Below are positions 1 through 10,412 of a stretch of 64,000 nucleotides of DNA, one piece after another. Numbering within the stretch: position 1 is the first letter of the stretch; the number at the start of each line of letters is the position of its first letter. Made by a program: the position numbers and the translations under genes. The stretch is from NCBI GenBank assembly GCA_035578155.1, contig JAPWDM010000001.1, positions 81,139,561-81,203,560 of the forward strand. The letters are read 5' to 3'. The notes under the pieces are model-generated. The model saw only the letters and a list, made by a program, of their open reading frames with translations, did not search any database and was not told the origin of the DNA. The DNA comes from Brachynemurus nebulosus (lineage: Eukaryota > Arthropoda > Insecta > Neuroptera > Myrmeleontidae).

Positions 1-95
1 TAAGCATAAATCGATAAAACTTGTTAAAAATCTTTGATATCTATCATACCCCTGAGCATTAATAATAAAAGAAAATCGATTTTTTTGTTCACGTC
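1..95. repeat. Inverted copy of the 3.2-3.5 kb tandem-repeat unit
   Basis: Read on the minus strand, this stretch closely matches 3205-3300, including a shared run ending ATCGATTTATGCTTA. The two copies therefore form an imperfect inverted pair enclosing the first 3.3 kb. They could be the terminal repeats of a DNA element or scattered copies of a local satellite; no target duplication can be seen because the window starts here. Confidence 0.6.
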
Positions 96-191
96 CCATT
101 CCTAGCATCCCATCCTAGCATCCCATCCCATCCCGAACAAAAGCATTTACAATCGCCTGATAGCTACAAAGAAACAAGTTTTACTCCAAAA

Positions 192-824
192 ATGGCTGGT
201 CTCTTGCAAACTGCACTAGACATATTAATTATCAAAGGGCTTCAGAACGCATGCGCAAAGGACGAAGCACAAGAAGATAAAAATTCAGAAGAAAAGGAAA
301 AACCTTCAACATCTAATTCAATAAATGAAGGAGCTAACCGTCTGAAGTATGATGACAACGCTAACCTTCATAATGATCATTTGAAACCTGCTGATGAAGA
401 AGAAAATTTTGATGATCCGAATCATTTAGTCGATGAACTAAGAAGTTTAGCGACTCAAACGCAAATTGGAGAAGAAATGGTTAATACTATGTGCAATTTA
501 AAGGAAAGGCATCATATTGTAAATCCCAGCTTTGCGGATTATATCGAAAATGAGAAAAATGAAGCCATTTTAATAATTTAAAGGAGAGTGACATTGGGAG
601 GCGAATTATCTCAATAACTAGGAAATTGGAATGATATTATTGAGCCAGTGTTAAAGTATGTATCAAATGATGACGAAGACAGCGATGAAGAAACATCAGC
701 TAACGACAACGAAGACACTGCGAGCGAAGGAGAAGCTGATGATGACGCGAATACAGTCGTCGACGATGATGACGAAAAAATTGCGGGTAAAGGGTTATAC
801 TTACGACCCTATAGGAGGCGTTAA
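192..824 (+). pseudogene. Acidic hypothetical protein with two in-frame stops
   Basis: One frame runs from an ATG at 192 to a TAA at 822-824, broken only by TAA codons at 579-581 and 615-617. Without them it would encode about 210 residues. The product is hydrophilic: Glu/Lys-rich after the first 25 residues, then a run of Asp/Glu, ending in a basic GKGLYLRPYRRR tail. I do not recognise the family. An acidic stretch followed by a Gly-Leu-Tyr-Leu-Pro-Tyr tail is faintly reminiscent of small proteins of large DNA transposons or DNA viruses, but that is only an impression. Continued readability past two stops suggests a recently decayed gene. Confidence 0.4.
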
Positions 825-2460
825 AATAAGCTCTTAACATTTAATAAGTGGTTAAAAAATCTTTGTAAGTTTTCCCAACAGCTGTATAATAAAATTAATT
901 ATTTAATAAACTATTTTAAAATTCTGTCAGCGTTATTATTTCTTACATACCACAGTTCTTAAACAATTTTAGTAATTCGTTAAAAAAAAGATCGTCGAAG
1001 TGATTATTCTTACAGCGAACTATGTAATGTGTATTTTTTTGAACTATTCAAAATGGTGTTACTTAAATGCGTTTAGGAAATTCTTACATTTTGGGTACAC
1101 ACTGCGATGAATATTGGTAGCTAGCATTGTTGTCTCATAGTGGACATATTGGTTAAAACAAAAAAAATGTGTTTAAGAAATTCTAAGATGAAAATGACGA
1201 ATGGAGAGTGGTTTTATTACATACGTTCAATATTTTTATTAAAATATTACATGTATATTTAGTGTGCCGCTTTCATTCATTTTTCAAAATTACCCAATAT
1301 ATGTGATGTTATTACGTGCCCCTGAATAAAGGCAATTAAATTGCATTGTCTGATTGACACTCTAGCACAATAGAACAAATGTGTAAACTATGTAATTCTT
1401 ACCAATAAGTATTTACCCATATTATTAATGATTTGTTAATTTGAAGTATCGTTGAACAATAATGATCTAAAACTGCTGAGCAGGAAAGGGTTAATTAACA
1501 CTATGAGGCCCGAGCACCTTCGTAGTAAACTTCCCCGGGAGCCGGAAATATTTAAAAAAATCTTTATATAAACAAATACATAAAATGAAATGATTCAAAC
1601 ACTGAATAAATGCAACACAGTTCAACATGTATGTGTAAAACTGTAAGCATACGTACGTGATGCGTACATACTACATATACACTGACATTCAGATCAATTT
1701 TATTTAAAAATATAAATTATATTTTTTATGTATTTTTTGTTTATCTTAAAATTTTTTATATATAGAAACCAAAAGAGTAGTGTGTGTTGATATATATTTG
1801 TGTGAGTAGGAACACATCCGTGTGATGAATGATGATAAACATCGCACACGTAATGCGTAACCAACTAATCAATTAATCATTGATCGCGGTCGGCCTCTGC
1901 GGATGTTTTGTTTGGTTTCGGATGCTGAAACCATGGGACTGAAAGTGTTAATTGAATACAACTTAATCCCGAAAAAATATTCCTATGGTTTTAGTGTCTA
2001 CAGGAGGCTTTGAATCGCTCTTTAAAAACGATGAGAGTTATTTACACTTCACCGTGTATAGGTATTTATTCTTAAAGTATTAGCTTACATAAGAGAATGC
2101 GTGTTTTTGCACTGACAGATTATTTTCAATTCGCTGTTTAGAAATATTTATATATTAATAATTTGTTCTAGTGTAGAATGCTCCAATACCAAAGTTCCCA
2201 AATATTTGGTTTAAAACATTCTACATTATTGTACTATCCCAAAAAAACGAAAAAAAAATATTGTAATTTTTTAAGTTTTTTTTTTTTTTTATAAAATTAA
2301 ACTACAAATAGTTTAAAAGCAGACATGGGTAATGCATAGAAAAAAGTTAAAAATTTCATAGTCCAAATTACAATTTTCATCATATGGGTATATATGGGTA
2401 TTGTTTAAATTGTTTAAAACTATCGATTTTCGATTTTTTATTAAATAATGTTTTACACGG
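825..2460. other. Non-coding AT-rich stretch
   Basis: No ORF of convincing composition was seen. There are several A/T homopolymers and one somewhat more GC-rich patch near 1880-1930. No gene can be supported. Confidence 0.5.
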
Positions 2461-3799
2461 TATGAATGCTTTTATTTAGGAGTAGAAAGGTTAACACAAA
2501 AATTTTTTTAATCTTAAAAAGTGTTCCTTAACATAACTATCTAGAAAACCAGAATTTCCATTTTCATATTAATTTTGAGTGCTCAGTTTAAAAAAAATTA
2601 TGCTAGTTTTATTACAGAGAAAGAAATCGTTTTAATGGTAATCTAGTACATTATCGATGGCCAAACGTTTTACGTTAAGTGAATAGGTTCTTATATTTAT
2701 CACGCGATATCGCCTGATCGGCCATATAGTAAAGTCGTCATATCATGCGATATCACGTGATCGGCAACGAAAGTATTAAAACTATCGATTTTTTTTACTT
2801 TTGTACCATATAAATATGCTTAGTTTAAATTTTTTAACAGTCATTAACGTCATAAGACGTCAAATAAAGTCTTACTAAATCATACATTATATCCAACAAG
2901 CAAATAATGTGTTTTAAAATAGATCGCCAATATTACCTTTAAAAAATTCTTTTATTAAAAAAAATACATAGAAATATGGGATGTGATACCTCACATACGA
3001 TAACGCGAAATAGGCATATATCAGCGAATTCCTCATATGTTTTATAACTTTGTGTCGTTAAAAATAAATTTAATTACATATACCTAGTTAAGAAATTATT
3101 TTTTATAAAATATAAATTAGAGTTAGGGAATTATTATGAAAAAAATTTAACTTTTTTCATTTTGGGAGATACTAACCACTAATCAGTCATTGATTTGGAG
3201 ATGGGGGTTGAGTAAAAAAAAATCGATTTTCTTTTATAATTAATACCCAACAATATGATACATATCAAAGATTGTTAACAAGTTTTATCGATTTATGCTT
3301 AGTTCAAAAATTGATTTAGGGATGGGACGTGAACAAAAAACTCGATTTTCTTTTATAATTGATACTCAGAGTACGATATATATCAAAGATTGCTCATAAG
3401 TATTATCAATTTATACATAGTTCAAAAATTGATTTAGAGGCGGAACGTGAATGAAAAAATCGAATTTTTGTTTTATAATTATCTATTAAATATATGTAAA
3501 AATTGGTACAATAATCACTTTTATCATGTATGAATGCTTTTATTTAGTAGCAGAAAGGTTAACACAACATTAATTTTTTTTTAATCCTAAAAAGTGTTTC
3601 TTAACATAACTATCTAGAAAACCAGAATATTTCATTTCTCATGTCAATTTTAATGCTCAGTTTATAAAAAACATGCTTGTTCTCGTTGTTAATTGTTATA
3701 TAACACATTGTCGATGATCAAATATTTCACGTTAAATGAATAAGTTCTTATATTTATCACACGATATCGCGTGATCGACCATATAGTAAAGTAGTCATA
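2461..3799 (+). repeat. Pair of ~275-bp direct repeats (2461-2741 and 3529-3799)
   Basis: Both copies begin TATGAATGCTTTTATTTAG and share AACATAACTATCTAGAAAAC. Both end with a TATCAC(G/A)CGATATCG(C)GTGATCG block followed by CATATAGTAAAGT. They are in the same orientation and start 1,068 bp apart. Divergence is moderate, so the duplication is not recent. The CGATATCG core is itself palindromic. Confidence 0.75.
3191..3483 (+). repeat. Tandem repeat, about 2.5 units of ~120 bp
   Basis: Units start at about 3191, 3312 and 3430, each with TGATTT(R)G followed by a G-rich patch, an A-run, TCGATTTTC and, in the first two, ATATCAAAGATTG. The spacing is 121 and 118 bp. The last unit is cut off near 3483. 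The unit also occurs inverted at 1-95, so this is a small local satellite or a repeated element end. Confidence 0.75.
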
Positions 3800-4169
3800 G
3801 GTATTAATGAGGTATTTAAAAAATACATACTTAGGTATTTATAACGTAAGTAAGTAACGATTTTTAGCTGATTAATGTGTATTCTGATATTAAATGTCAC
3901 TATCAAAAGAACATAGAGGTAAAAAATGTACAGAGTGCTACATTTTAGTATATATGATGTACCATAATTATTGTAAATGGAATTTTTATATATACATCAA
4001 GTTTAAGGTATAATATTAAAAATTAGTTTGATTTCTTTTTTTGGGATGGGTGTAAATCAAAAGATCGGTTTTTATTAAATTTTTTTTTATTATGTATAGT
4101 TTGTTTTTTTTTTAATAGGTACATAGTGATCACTTTTTAACTTGTAAAATTTATAATTATATTAAAAAT

Positions 4170-4571
4170 TTGTGCATATGCAAGAAAGTGCTCTGTGAAA
4201 GAATCAAAGATCACCAATTGAATCGATTGGCCGACTTGCGTATTAAAATAGTGAACAATTATCCAACGAACACCACTGAATTTATAGAGGTGGTTTGTAG
4301 ACTTTTCAAATGCAATTATAGACGAAATATTGGAAATATTGAGATACCGGAATATTTCTGTTGTATGGAATTTACGGATCATTTTATCAATCTTCTTCAA
4401 TGTTCTAACGCAGAATTAAGAGAACTAAGTAAAGCGAAGCGAAGTAAAGACGAGAGGAAATTATTAAACAAATTATCAACAACTCTGAAATGCTATGTGA
4501 TAAATACGAACGATTTTATGACGAACTTTCACCTGGGGATGATTCCATTGTTGACGATAATTAATTCTTAG
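4170..4571 (+). CDS. Hypothetical protein, unrecognised
   Basis: An ATG-initiated frame of 133 codons with mixed composition, unlike the surrounding A/T runs. It has several Cys residues (ICKKVLC, RLFKC, YFCCMEF, LLQCS) and a charged segment (ELSKAKRSKDERK). The last third may be read in the wrong frame: from about 4450 the next frame gives an acidic, natural-looking carboxy end (YDELSPGDDSIVDDN) with a stop. That would fit a single frameshift. I cannot assign a family, and it could be a viral or transposon remnant. Confidence 0.3.
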   Translation: MCICKKVLCERIKDHQLNRLADLRIKIVNNYPTNTTEFIEVVCRLFKCNYRRNIGNIEIPEYFCCMEFTDHFINLLQCSNAELRELSKAKRSKDERKLLNKLSTTLKCYVINTNDFMTNFHLGMIPLLTIINS

Positions 4572-4676
4572 CACAACAACTGAAAAAATTTTTTTACAAC
4601 AATAAGATTTAAAGTTTCGAACAAAATTGTAATTGAAAAGTTATACTACGGTCTTTCGTAGTAGAAAAATGGCCTG

Positions 4677-4868
4677 ATGACGTCAGCTAATAATTTATAC
4701 GAATTTAAACCTGTGTTCTGATAAAAATATACAATCATATGATAAAATTCATTTTTGCATATTAGACAGAAATCTCCGGTATTAATATCAGTATACCTTC
4801 TAATGACGTCAGCTGACAATTTATACGAGTTTAAACCTGTTTTCAGATAAAAATATGATAAAATTATG
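4677..4868 (+). repeat. Two direct repeats with TGACGTCAGCT core
   Basis: Segments 4677-4740 and 4803-4868 share TGACGTCAGCT, then AATTTATACGA(A/G)TTTAAACCTG and an AGATAAAAATAT-like end. Period is about 126 bp. TGACGTCA is also a perfect CRE/ATF palindrome, but in a degenerate repeat this proves no regulatory role. Confidence 0.65.
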
Positions 4869-5072
4869 AATCAAGGTACCGGTTCCCGGTGTTTCCCGGT
4901 GGTTCAGACTGGCAACTATAAAATAGGACTTTTGGTGCCGTCTGTTGACAATTTCTCAAACTTACACACAGGGATCGCTAGTATCCAGACTAGCATCGCC
5001 ACCGATTGTGAAAACTTGGAATTTACAGGGCTCGAAGGTGGCTGCGCCACCTATTAGGGAAATTTTCAGTTC

Positions 5073-5166
5073 TTAGGTTAGGTTAGGTTAGGTTCCGTTA
5101 GGTTAGATCAAGTTCCGTTGGGTTCCGTTAGGTTAGACCAAGTTCCGTTAGTTTCAGTTAGGTTAG
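5073..5166 (+). repeat. Interstitial telomere-type repeat (TTAGG)n, degenerate
   Basis: Four perfect TTAGG pentamers (5073-5092) are followed by about 14 further pentamers that keep the 5-bp phase, including TTCCG, TTGGG, TTAGA, TTAGT and TTCAG variants. TTAGG is the ancestral arthropod telomere repeat. The block is internal and flanked by unrelated sequence, so it is an interstitial telomeric sequence and not a chromosome end. Confidence 0.85.
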
Positions 5167-5232
5167 AAAAAATTTTCGTTCACATTACTCCACCCACCGC
5201 CGGAGGCTTCTAGAACCGCCCCGATCGAGCTA

Positions 5233-5267
5233 CCTCCTCCCGAGGTCGCTCAAAAATCGGGAGGAGG
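5233..5267. other. GC-rich perfect stem-loop
   Basis: CCTCCTCCCGA (5233-5243) pairs perfectly with TCGGGAGGAGG (5257-5267) around a 13-nt loop. It stands out in very AT-rich DNA. A similar motif (CCTCCT..GAGGTCGCTCAAAAA) recurs without the pairing arm near 41060, so it belongs to a dispersed repeat. Confidence 0.7.
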
Positions 5268-5440
5268 GGAGGAGGCTCCCGTTTTCTCCAAAAGTAACTA
5301 CTAAGGTCTCTACGAGCTATTCTTCATGAGATACAGTGATTTTAAAATTTCGAAAAGTAATACTTCGTATAGTATACACTTTGACCTTGAATAAAATTTG
5401 TAGCATAAGTAGGATCAATCGAAATTTATAATATTGTAAT

Positions 5441-5983
5441 TGTTAACGCCAGCTAATAATTCAAGTATAATTCCTTCGATTATGTAATTTTAAATCGTAA
5501 TTAACATTTTTTAAAAGTAGGATCAATATATCGGACTTGTATTATCTTGCCATAATACTGGTCAAAAAATAAAATTTTTAATAGTTAGTTAGCAATCAGC
5601 TGTCGTAGTATTGATATCAAGTATAGTTCGGCTAAAATCAAATCATTTTTTACCTTTTTTTAATCTTTCTTTTCGTGCAAAATTGTTTGCTTGATCTAAA
5701 GTTTAGTGGCGATTTATCAATCTCGATTTATTCGATTCTCGTGTCGATTTATTTTGTAACACTATAGTTTTTGTTTATTACCACCTTCCTCAAAGTCCCA
5801 TTTTTCCCCTATCCCTCAAAGGTGGTAGCGGCTAAGGATCGCCAGTACGAGGGAGTAAAGCTCAGAAATATCGAAAATCCACAAGTAAGTAAGTAATCAA
5901 TTTTTTCTTTTATTGTTTAAACTTTATCACAATCAAAAGGATCGGATTGCGCGATACTTTTCAACGACAAAGTCGCGTAACCA
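5441..5983 (+). repeat. 5' LTR of BEL/Pao copy 1
   Basis: 543 bp, from TGTTAACGCCAG to GCGTAACCA, repeated almost identically at 12019-12561. It should contain the promoter and polyadenylation signals; I could not place a TATA box with confidence. Confidence 0.97.
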
Positions 5984-5988
5984 TAATT

Positions 5989-6006
5989 TGGCGCCCGAGC
6001 AGGGAC
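5989..6006 (+). other. Primer-binding site
   Basis: TGGCGCCCGAGCAGGGAC lies 5 bp after the 5' LTR and matches the expected TGG start for pairing with a tRNA 3' CCA end. It is one base different from the well-known tRNA-Lys3-type primer site, so a lysine-type tRNA is a reasonable but unproven primer. Confidence 0.8.
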
Positions 6007-6383
6007 AATCGAGGAATTTTAGCTTTATTTCGATCATCAATTGGTTGTCGTTAACATTCCTAAAATAATTTTTATTTCTTTTTTTTTTTTTTATCAAAAA
6101 AAAAAACACTGTTTACCAGAATCTAGCCTGTTATTAATCACTAATTGATTGTTATATAATACCCTTTGTTTTGCAGTGACTCTTGTTACATGAGTAATCT
6201 ATACCAAATATTTGTACAAAATAAATTCATATTTTTTCATTCATTAAATTTAACATTTTTGACAAATAAATTTTTTTCCTCTCTTCATTTTAAAAATTCT
6301 CTTCACACAGTAAAATTGCCAATTTTGAATAGCCACCGTTTCAATTTAATACCGATTTAATATTATATTTCGATTTTCTCATC

Positions 6384-9300
6384 ATGACTTCTAAGCAACA
6401 ACTTGAATTGGAATTAGATCGCTTATTAGCAAGACGAGAAGGTCTGTTTCGTCGGGTTCAATTATGTTATGATGATGCCCAAGCCTTAAAGGCTGATCCA
6501 AATGATCCAAAAAAATTGGAAAATTTTAAAATACGATATAGTCAATTTTCGAAAACAGTAGTTGATTACCATGATTTAATTCAACAAATTGTCATTAAAA
6601 AACAACAAATTAAACCCGATGAACAGCCTTCATATCAATTGCTATTCGCCTTTGATGATTTGTGTGACCATATTGAATATGTAGCCATGGAATTTATTAA
6701 ATCAGTACCAAACTCCTCACCTCCAAACACCAATAGTATTCAATCAGTTTCGGAAACCCAGAAAAGAGTCCATATGCCAAAGGTTGAGTTAATGAAGTTT
6801 GACGGTGATTTGACGATATGGCCTCTCTTTTACGAAAATTTTAAACATTTCGTGCATGTAAAACCACAATTTAGTAATGCCGAAAAATTGCAATATTTAT
6901 TAAGTAGCCTTACGGGAAAAGCCTTAAAAACATGTAGTACCGTTGAACCCGTACCGGATAATTATATTTTAATTTGGAAGTTATTAGAAGACACGTATCA
7001 AGATCAAAAATATTTAGCTAATTCATATTTGGAACGTTTATTCAGTTTTCGTTTATCTTCTAGTTCAAATCAAAACCAACTGCAAACATTTTTAGAAAAT
7101 TTTCACACAACAGTTGTCGCGTTAAAACGGTTAAAGTTTAAGGATCTAGCTGATTACATATTAACTTATCTTGCAATGTCGAAACTTCCATCTGAAACAA
7201 TTCAAACTTTTGAACTGATTCGTGATAGCACCGAGTTACCAGAGTACGACGAGCTTATTCACTTTGTTAAACGCCAAAGTAAAAATTTACGAACAGAAAA
7301 ATGTCGCGTCAATAATAATTTGTCTAGCAATTCAAAAACTAGTAGATCGTATGTAGCCAGTTATGTAAATAAATCACCACTACCGAATCGTGTAAACAAA
7401 TGTTTTAATATCAACAACACATCTAGTAATAGCAATAACATGAATTCAAAAAATACCTGTATAATTTGTAATCAACATTTTCATACGGTACCACAATGTG
7501 TGAAATTTTTGAATCTTATACCGGATGAACGATATAAATTGGCAAAAGAAAAGAATCTGTGTATTAATTGTTTGAACCCTAACCATAAAATTGCTAATTG
7601 TAAATCAGAAAAAACTTGTGCTCGTTGTAAAGTTAAACATCATACTTTACTTCATTTTGATCAAGTTGTAAATCAACCGCGTAATAATGAAATCGCAACT
7701 ACTTCATCTGCTTCTGCGGATAGTACTCAACCTATCCTTAGCACAAATGAAAATAAAATCGTTCGTAGTTATTGCTCTAGTGAACAATCATCAAATTGCG
7801 TGATATCATCAAATACGACCGTCTTATTATCCACAGCAATTGTTTATGCTTTTAATCGTTTCAATGTTAAACATAAAATTAGATTATTATTAGACTCTGG
7901 AAGTCAGTCTAATTTTCTATCATACAATTGTTGCAAAAGGTTAGGTTTGAACATTTCGAAAACCAATTTATTAGTGCAAGGCATCGGTTCAACCAAAAGA
8001 TCTATTAAAGGGTATTCGCATCTCACCTTTATATCCACCATAAACGATCATCATAGATTTAGTATGGATGTTTTGGTGATCGACAAAATTACTGATCAGT
8101 TACCGTCTGTTAAAATTGATGCAACTCGGTTGAATCATCTTGTAGATCTGCCGTTGGCTGACTACACATACCATACTCCTGGTGAGGTAGACGGTATCGT
8201 TGGAGCTCAGCTTATAGCTGAGTTATTAGAGTCTGGCAAGGTCATTGGTCCTCCTAACACCCCCCTTGCAATTCAAACAAAGTTAGGCTATGTTATTATG
8301 GGTAAAGCGCCTGTACTACATAAAGGGCCTGATGAAACACAAACCTTTTGTGCCTTTCAACCATTAGAAAATATAATGAAAAAGTTTTGGGAAATAGAAA
8401 ATATTTCGGATCCTCCCTTTTTGAGTAAAGATGATGCTGAGTGCGAAAAATTATACCAATCATTAGTTAGTAGGGAACCTTCGGGTCGCTATACAGTACC
8501 ATTATCATTTAAATTAGAACCAGAAAATCTCGGTAACTCTTATAAAACAGCGTATCAACGATTTTTATCATTAGAAAGAAAATTAGAGAGAAATTATCAA
8601 CTTCGTTCGGCTTATAATGAAATTATGCAGGATTATCTGGATCAGAAACATATGTCGCTCGTAGAGAACCCTAATTTATCGGAATTAAGTTTTTATATTC
8701 CTCATCATCCAATATTTAAAGAAAGCAGCTCCACACCTGTTCGAATAGTATATGATGCCTCCGCAAAATCAGATAATTCAGTATCTCTGAATGATCTTCT
8801 TCACGCCGGTCCTAAGTTACAAAAGGATATTTATACCTTATTATTGGACTTTAGGTTATTTCGTATTGTAGTTACTGCTGACATCAAACAAATGTTTCGT
8901 CAGATATATATTTTACCAACCCATAGAAAATTTCAACGCATATTGTGGCGATTTTCACCCGACCTTCCCCTATCTGTTTTTCAAATTAATGTTGTTTGTT
9001 TCGGAGTTACATCATCACCGTATTTAGCATTACGTACAGTTAATCAGTTGGCCCAAGATGAAACTGAACGGTTTCCTTTAGCTTCTCAAATTGTACAAAA
9101 CTATTTTTATGTAGATGATCTCTGTTGTTCGGTTGAAAATGAATTGGAAGCTGAAAATATTTATCATCAGTTAATCGAATTGTTTAAATCCGGTGGCTTT
9201 GAACTTTTAAAATGGACAACTAATTCACAGTCATTAATTCGTAAAATACCAGAATCATATTGGTATGCTAAGACGCTTGAATTTGATCCAACTCTTAAAG

Positions 9301-10412
9301 TATTAGGTCTTGTGTGGCACCCAACTTCAGATTGTCTCTCATTTAAATTGGGAAATTTTGAATCTAAACCTACAAAAAGAAATGTTTTATCTACTTTGGC
9401 AAAGGTTTTTGATCCTTTGGGTTTATTAGCACCTATTACCATGTTTATAAAATTATTAATTAAAGATTATTGGATATCAAAGTTAGATTGGGACGAGGAT
9501 CCCTCTCAACCATTAAAATCGCGCTGGTCCCAATTCTGTGCTGAACTAAGTTCTATCTCGGATCTTAACATACCTAGACATCTCTTGGTGGACAAAAATA
9601 GTAATGTCCACTTGATCGGTTTCGCTGACGGTAGTGAAAGGGGTTATGATGCTGCCGTGTATCTTCGGGTAGATAACGATGATAACACATTTTGTTCATT
9701 GGTATGCGCGAAATCGAAAGTAGCTCCATTAAAATCTTTATCAATTCCAAGAATGGAATTATGTGCAGCAGTCTTGCTCACAAAATTATTGAAAACAGTT
9801 GTAAATGTTTACAGTAAACGGAAACCAATTATCGAAATCTTCGCTTTATCGGACTCAACTGTAGTCTTGAACTGGCTCAGTTCGTCACCCCACCGTTGGA
9901 GTACATTTGTAGCAAATCGAGTTGCAAAAATCCAACAAGATTTACCATATGACCATTGGTATCATATTCCAACTAAATTTAATTTGGCAGATCCTGTATC
10001 ACGAGGGCTTCCGCCTCAACAATTCGTTGAAAATCACCAAACTTGGATTTTTGGGCATCCTTGGCTTATGACGGATGTAGCAAATTGGCCTATTCGAAAA
10101 ATAGATACTGATAGTTCAGTTACCGTTGAAATCAAATCTACTGCCTTAGTCGCCATAGAATCAGATCCATCGCCCCTCTATTTAGCTATTCAAAGAATTT
10201 CTTCATGGAATCGTTTGATCAATACCACAATTTATATCTTACGTTTTTTAAAAATATTACCTAGAACCCTATCAAAATCAGTAGAAGATATTTCAAAGGC
10301 AGAAGAATATCTCATAAAGCAGTCCAGTCAATACACTTTAGTTCGGAAATTAAGGCAATCACCACTAAAAAACAAATATCTAGTAATCTCAGACAGTTGC
10401 GTCCATTTTTAG
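6384..10412 (+). CDS. BEL/Pao gag-pol polyprotein, truncated before integrase
   Basis: 1,342 codons from an ATG about 380 bp after the primer site. The amino part (about residues 1-280) is a coiled gag region with the DUF1759-type core common in Pao elements (LTIWPLFYENFKHFV). Zinc knuckles lie at about 358-420 (CIIC, CINCLNPNHKIANC, CARC). A retropepsin-like DUF1758 protease has DSGSQS near 503. The RT follows, with VYDASAK near 786 and the catalytic YVDD near 908, then an RNase H-like region with GFADGS near 1078. The frame ends at 10412. The true downstream reading (LRPFLDNQAILRVGGRL) is in another frame, so a 1- or 2-base indel lies at about 10300-10390. Confidence 0.95.
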   Translation: MTSKQQLELELDRLLARREGLFRRVQLCYDDAQALKADPNDPKKLENFKIRYSQFSKTVVDYHDLIQQIVIKKQQIKPDEQPSYQLLFAFDDLCDHIEYVAMEFIKSVPNSSPPNTNSIQSVSETQKRVHMPKVELMKFDGDLTIWPLFYENFKHFVHVKPQFSNAEKLQYLLSSLTGKALKTCSTVEPVPDNYILIWKLLEDTYQDQKYLANSYLERLFSFRLSSSSNQNQLQTFLENFHTTVVALKRLKFKDLADYILTYLAMSKLPSETIQTFELIRDSTELPEYDELIHFVKRQSKNLRTEKCRVNNNLSSNSKTSRSYVASYVNKSPLPNRVNKCFNINNTSSNSNNMNSKNTCIICNQHFHTVPQCVKFLNLIPDERYKLAKEKNLCINCLNPNHKIANCKSEKTCARCKVKHHTLLHFDQVVNQPRNNEIATTSSASADSTQPILSTNENKIVRSYCSSEQSSNCVISSNTTVLLSTAIVYAFNRFNVKHKIRLLLDSGSQSNFLSYNCCKRLGLNISKTNLLVQGIGSTKRSIKGYSHLTFISTINDHHRFSMDVLVIDKITDQLPSVKIDATRLNHLVDLPLADYTYHTPGEVDGIVGAQLIAELLESGKVIGPPNTPLAIQTKLGYVIMGKAPVLHKGPDETQTFCAFQPLENIMKKFWEIENISDPPFLSKDDAECEKLYQSLVSREPSGRYTVPLSFKLEPENLGNSYKTAYQRFLSLERKLERNYQLRSAYNEIMQDYLDQKHMSLVENPNLSELSFYIPHHPIFKESSSTPVRIVYDASAKSDNSVSLNDLLHAGPKLQKDIYTLLLDFRLFRIVVTADIKQMFRQIYILPTHRKFQRILWRFSPDLPLSVFQINVVCFGVTSSPYLALRTVNQLAQDETERFPLASQIVQNYFYVDDLCCSVENELEAENIYHQLIELFKSGGFELLKWTTNSQSLIRKIPESYWYAKTLEFDPTLKVLGLVWHPTSDCLSFKLGNFESKPTKRNVLSTLAKVFDPLGLLAPITMFIKLLIKDYWISKLDWDEDPSQPLKSRWSQFCAELSSISDLNIPRHLLVDKNSNVHLIGFADGSERGYDAAVYLRVDNDDNTFCSLVCAKSKVAPLKSLSIPRMELCAAVLLTKLLKTVVNVYSKRKPIIEIFALSDSTVVLNWLSSSPHRWSTFVANRVAKIQQDLPYDHWYHIPTKFNLADPVSRGLPPQQFVENHQTWIFGHPWLMTDVANWPIRKIDTDSSVTVEIKSTALVAIESDPSPLYLAIQRISSWNRLINTTIYILRFLKILPRTLSKSVEDISKAEEYLIKQSSQYTLVRKLRQSPLKNKYLVISDSCVHF

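Noticed and set aside
4677..4868. TGACGTCA sites as CRE/ATF promoter elements
   Set aside because: They are part of a degenerate direct repeat with no gene start nearby.
9167..9442. Minus-strand 91-codon frame inside the BEL/Pao pol
   Set aside because: Exact antisense shadow of the RT region; no motifs of its own.
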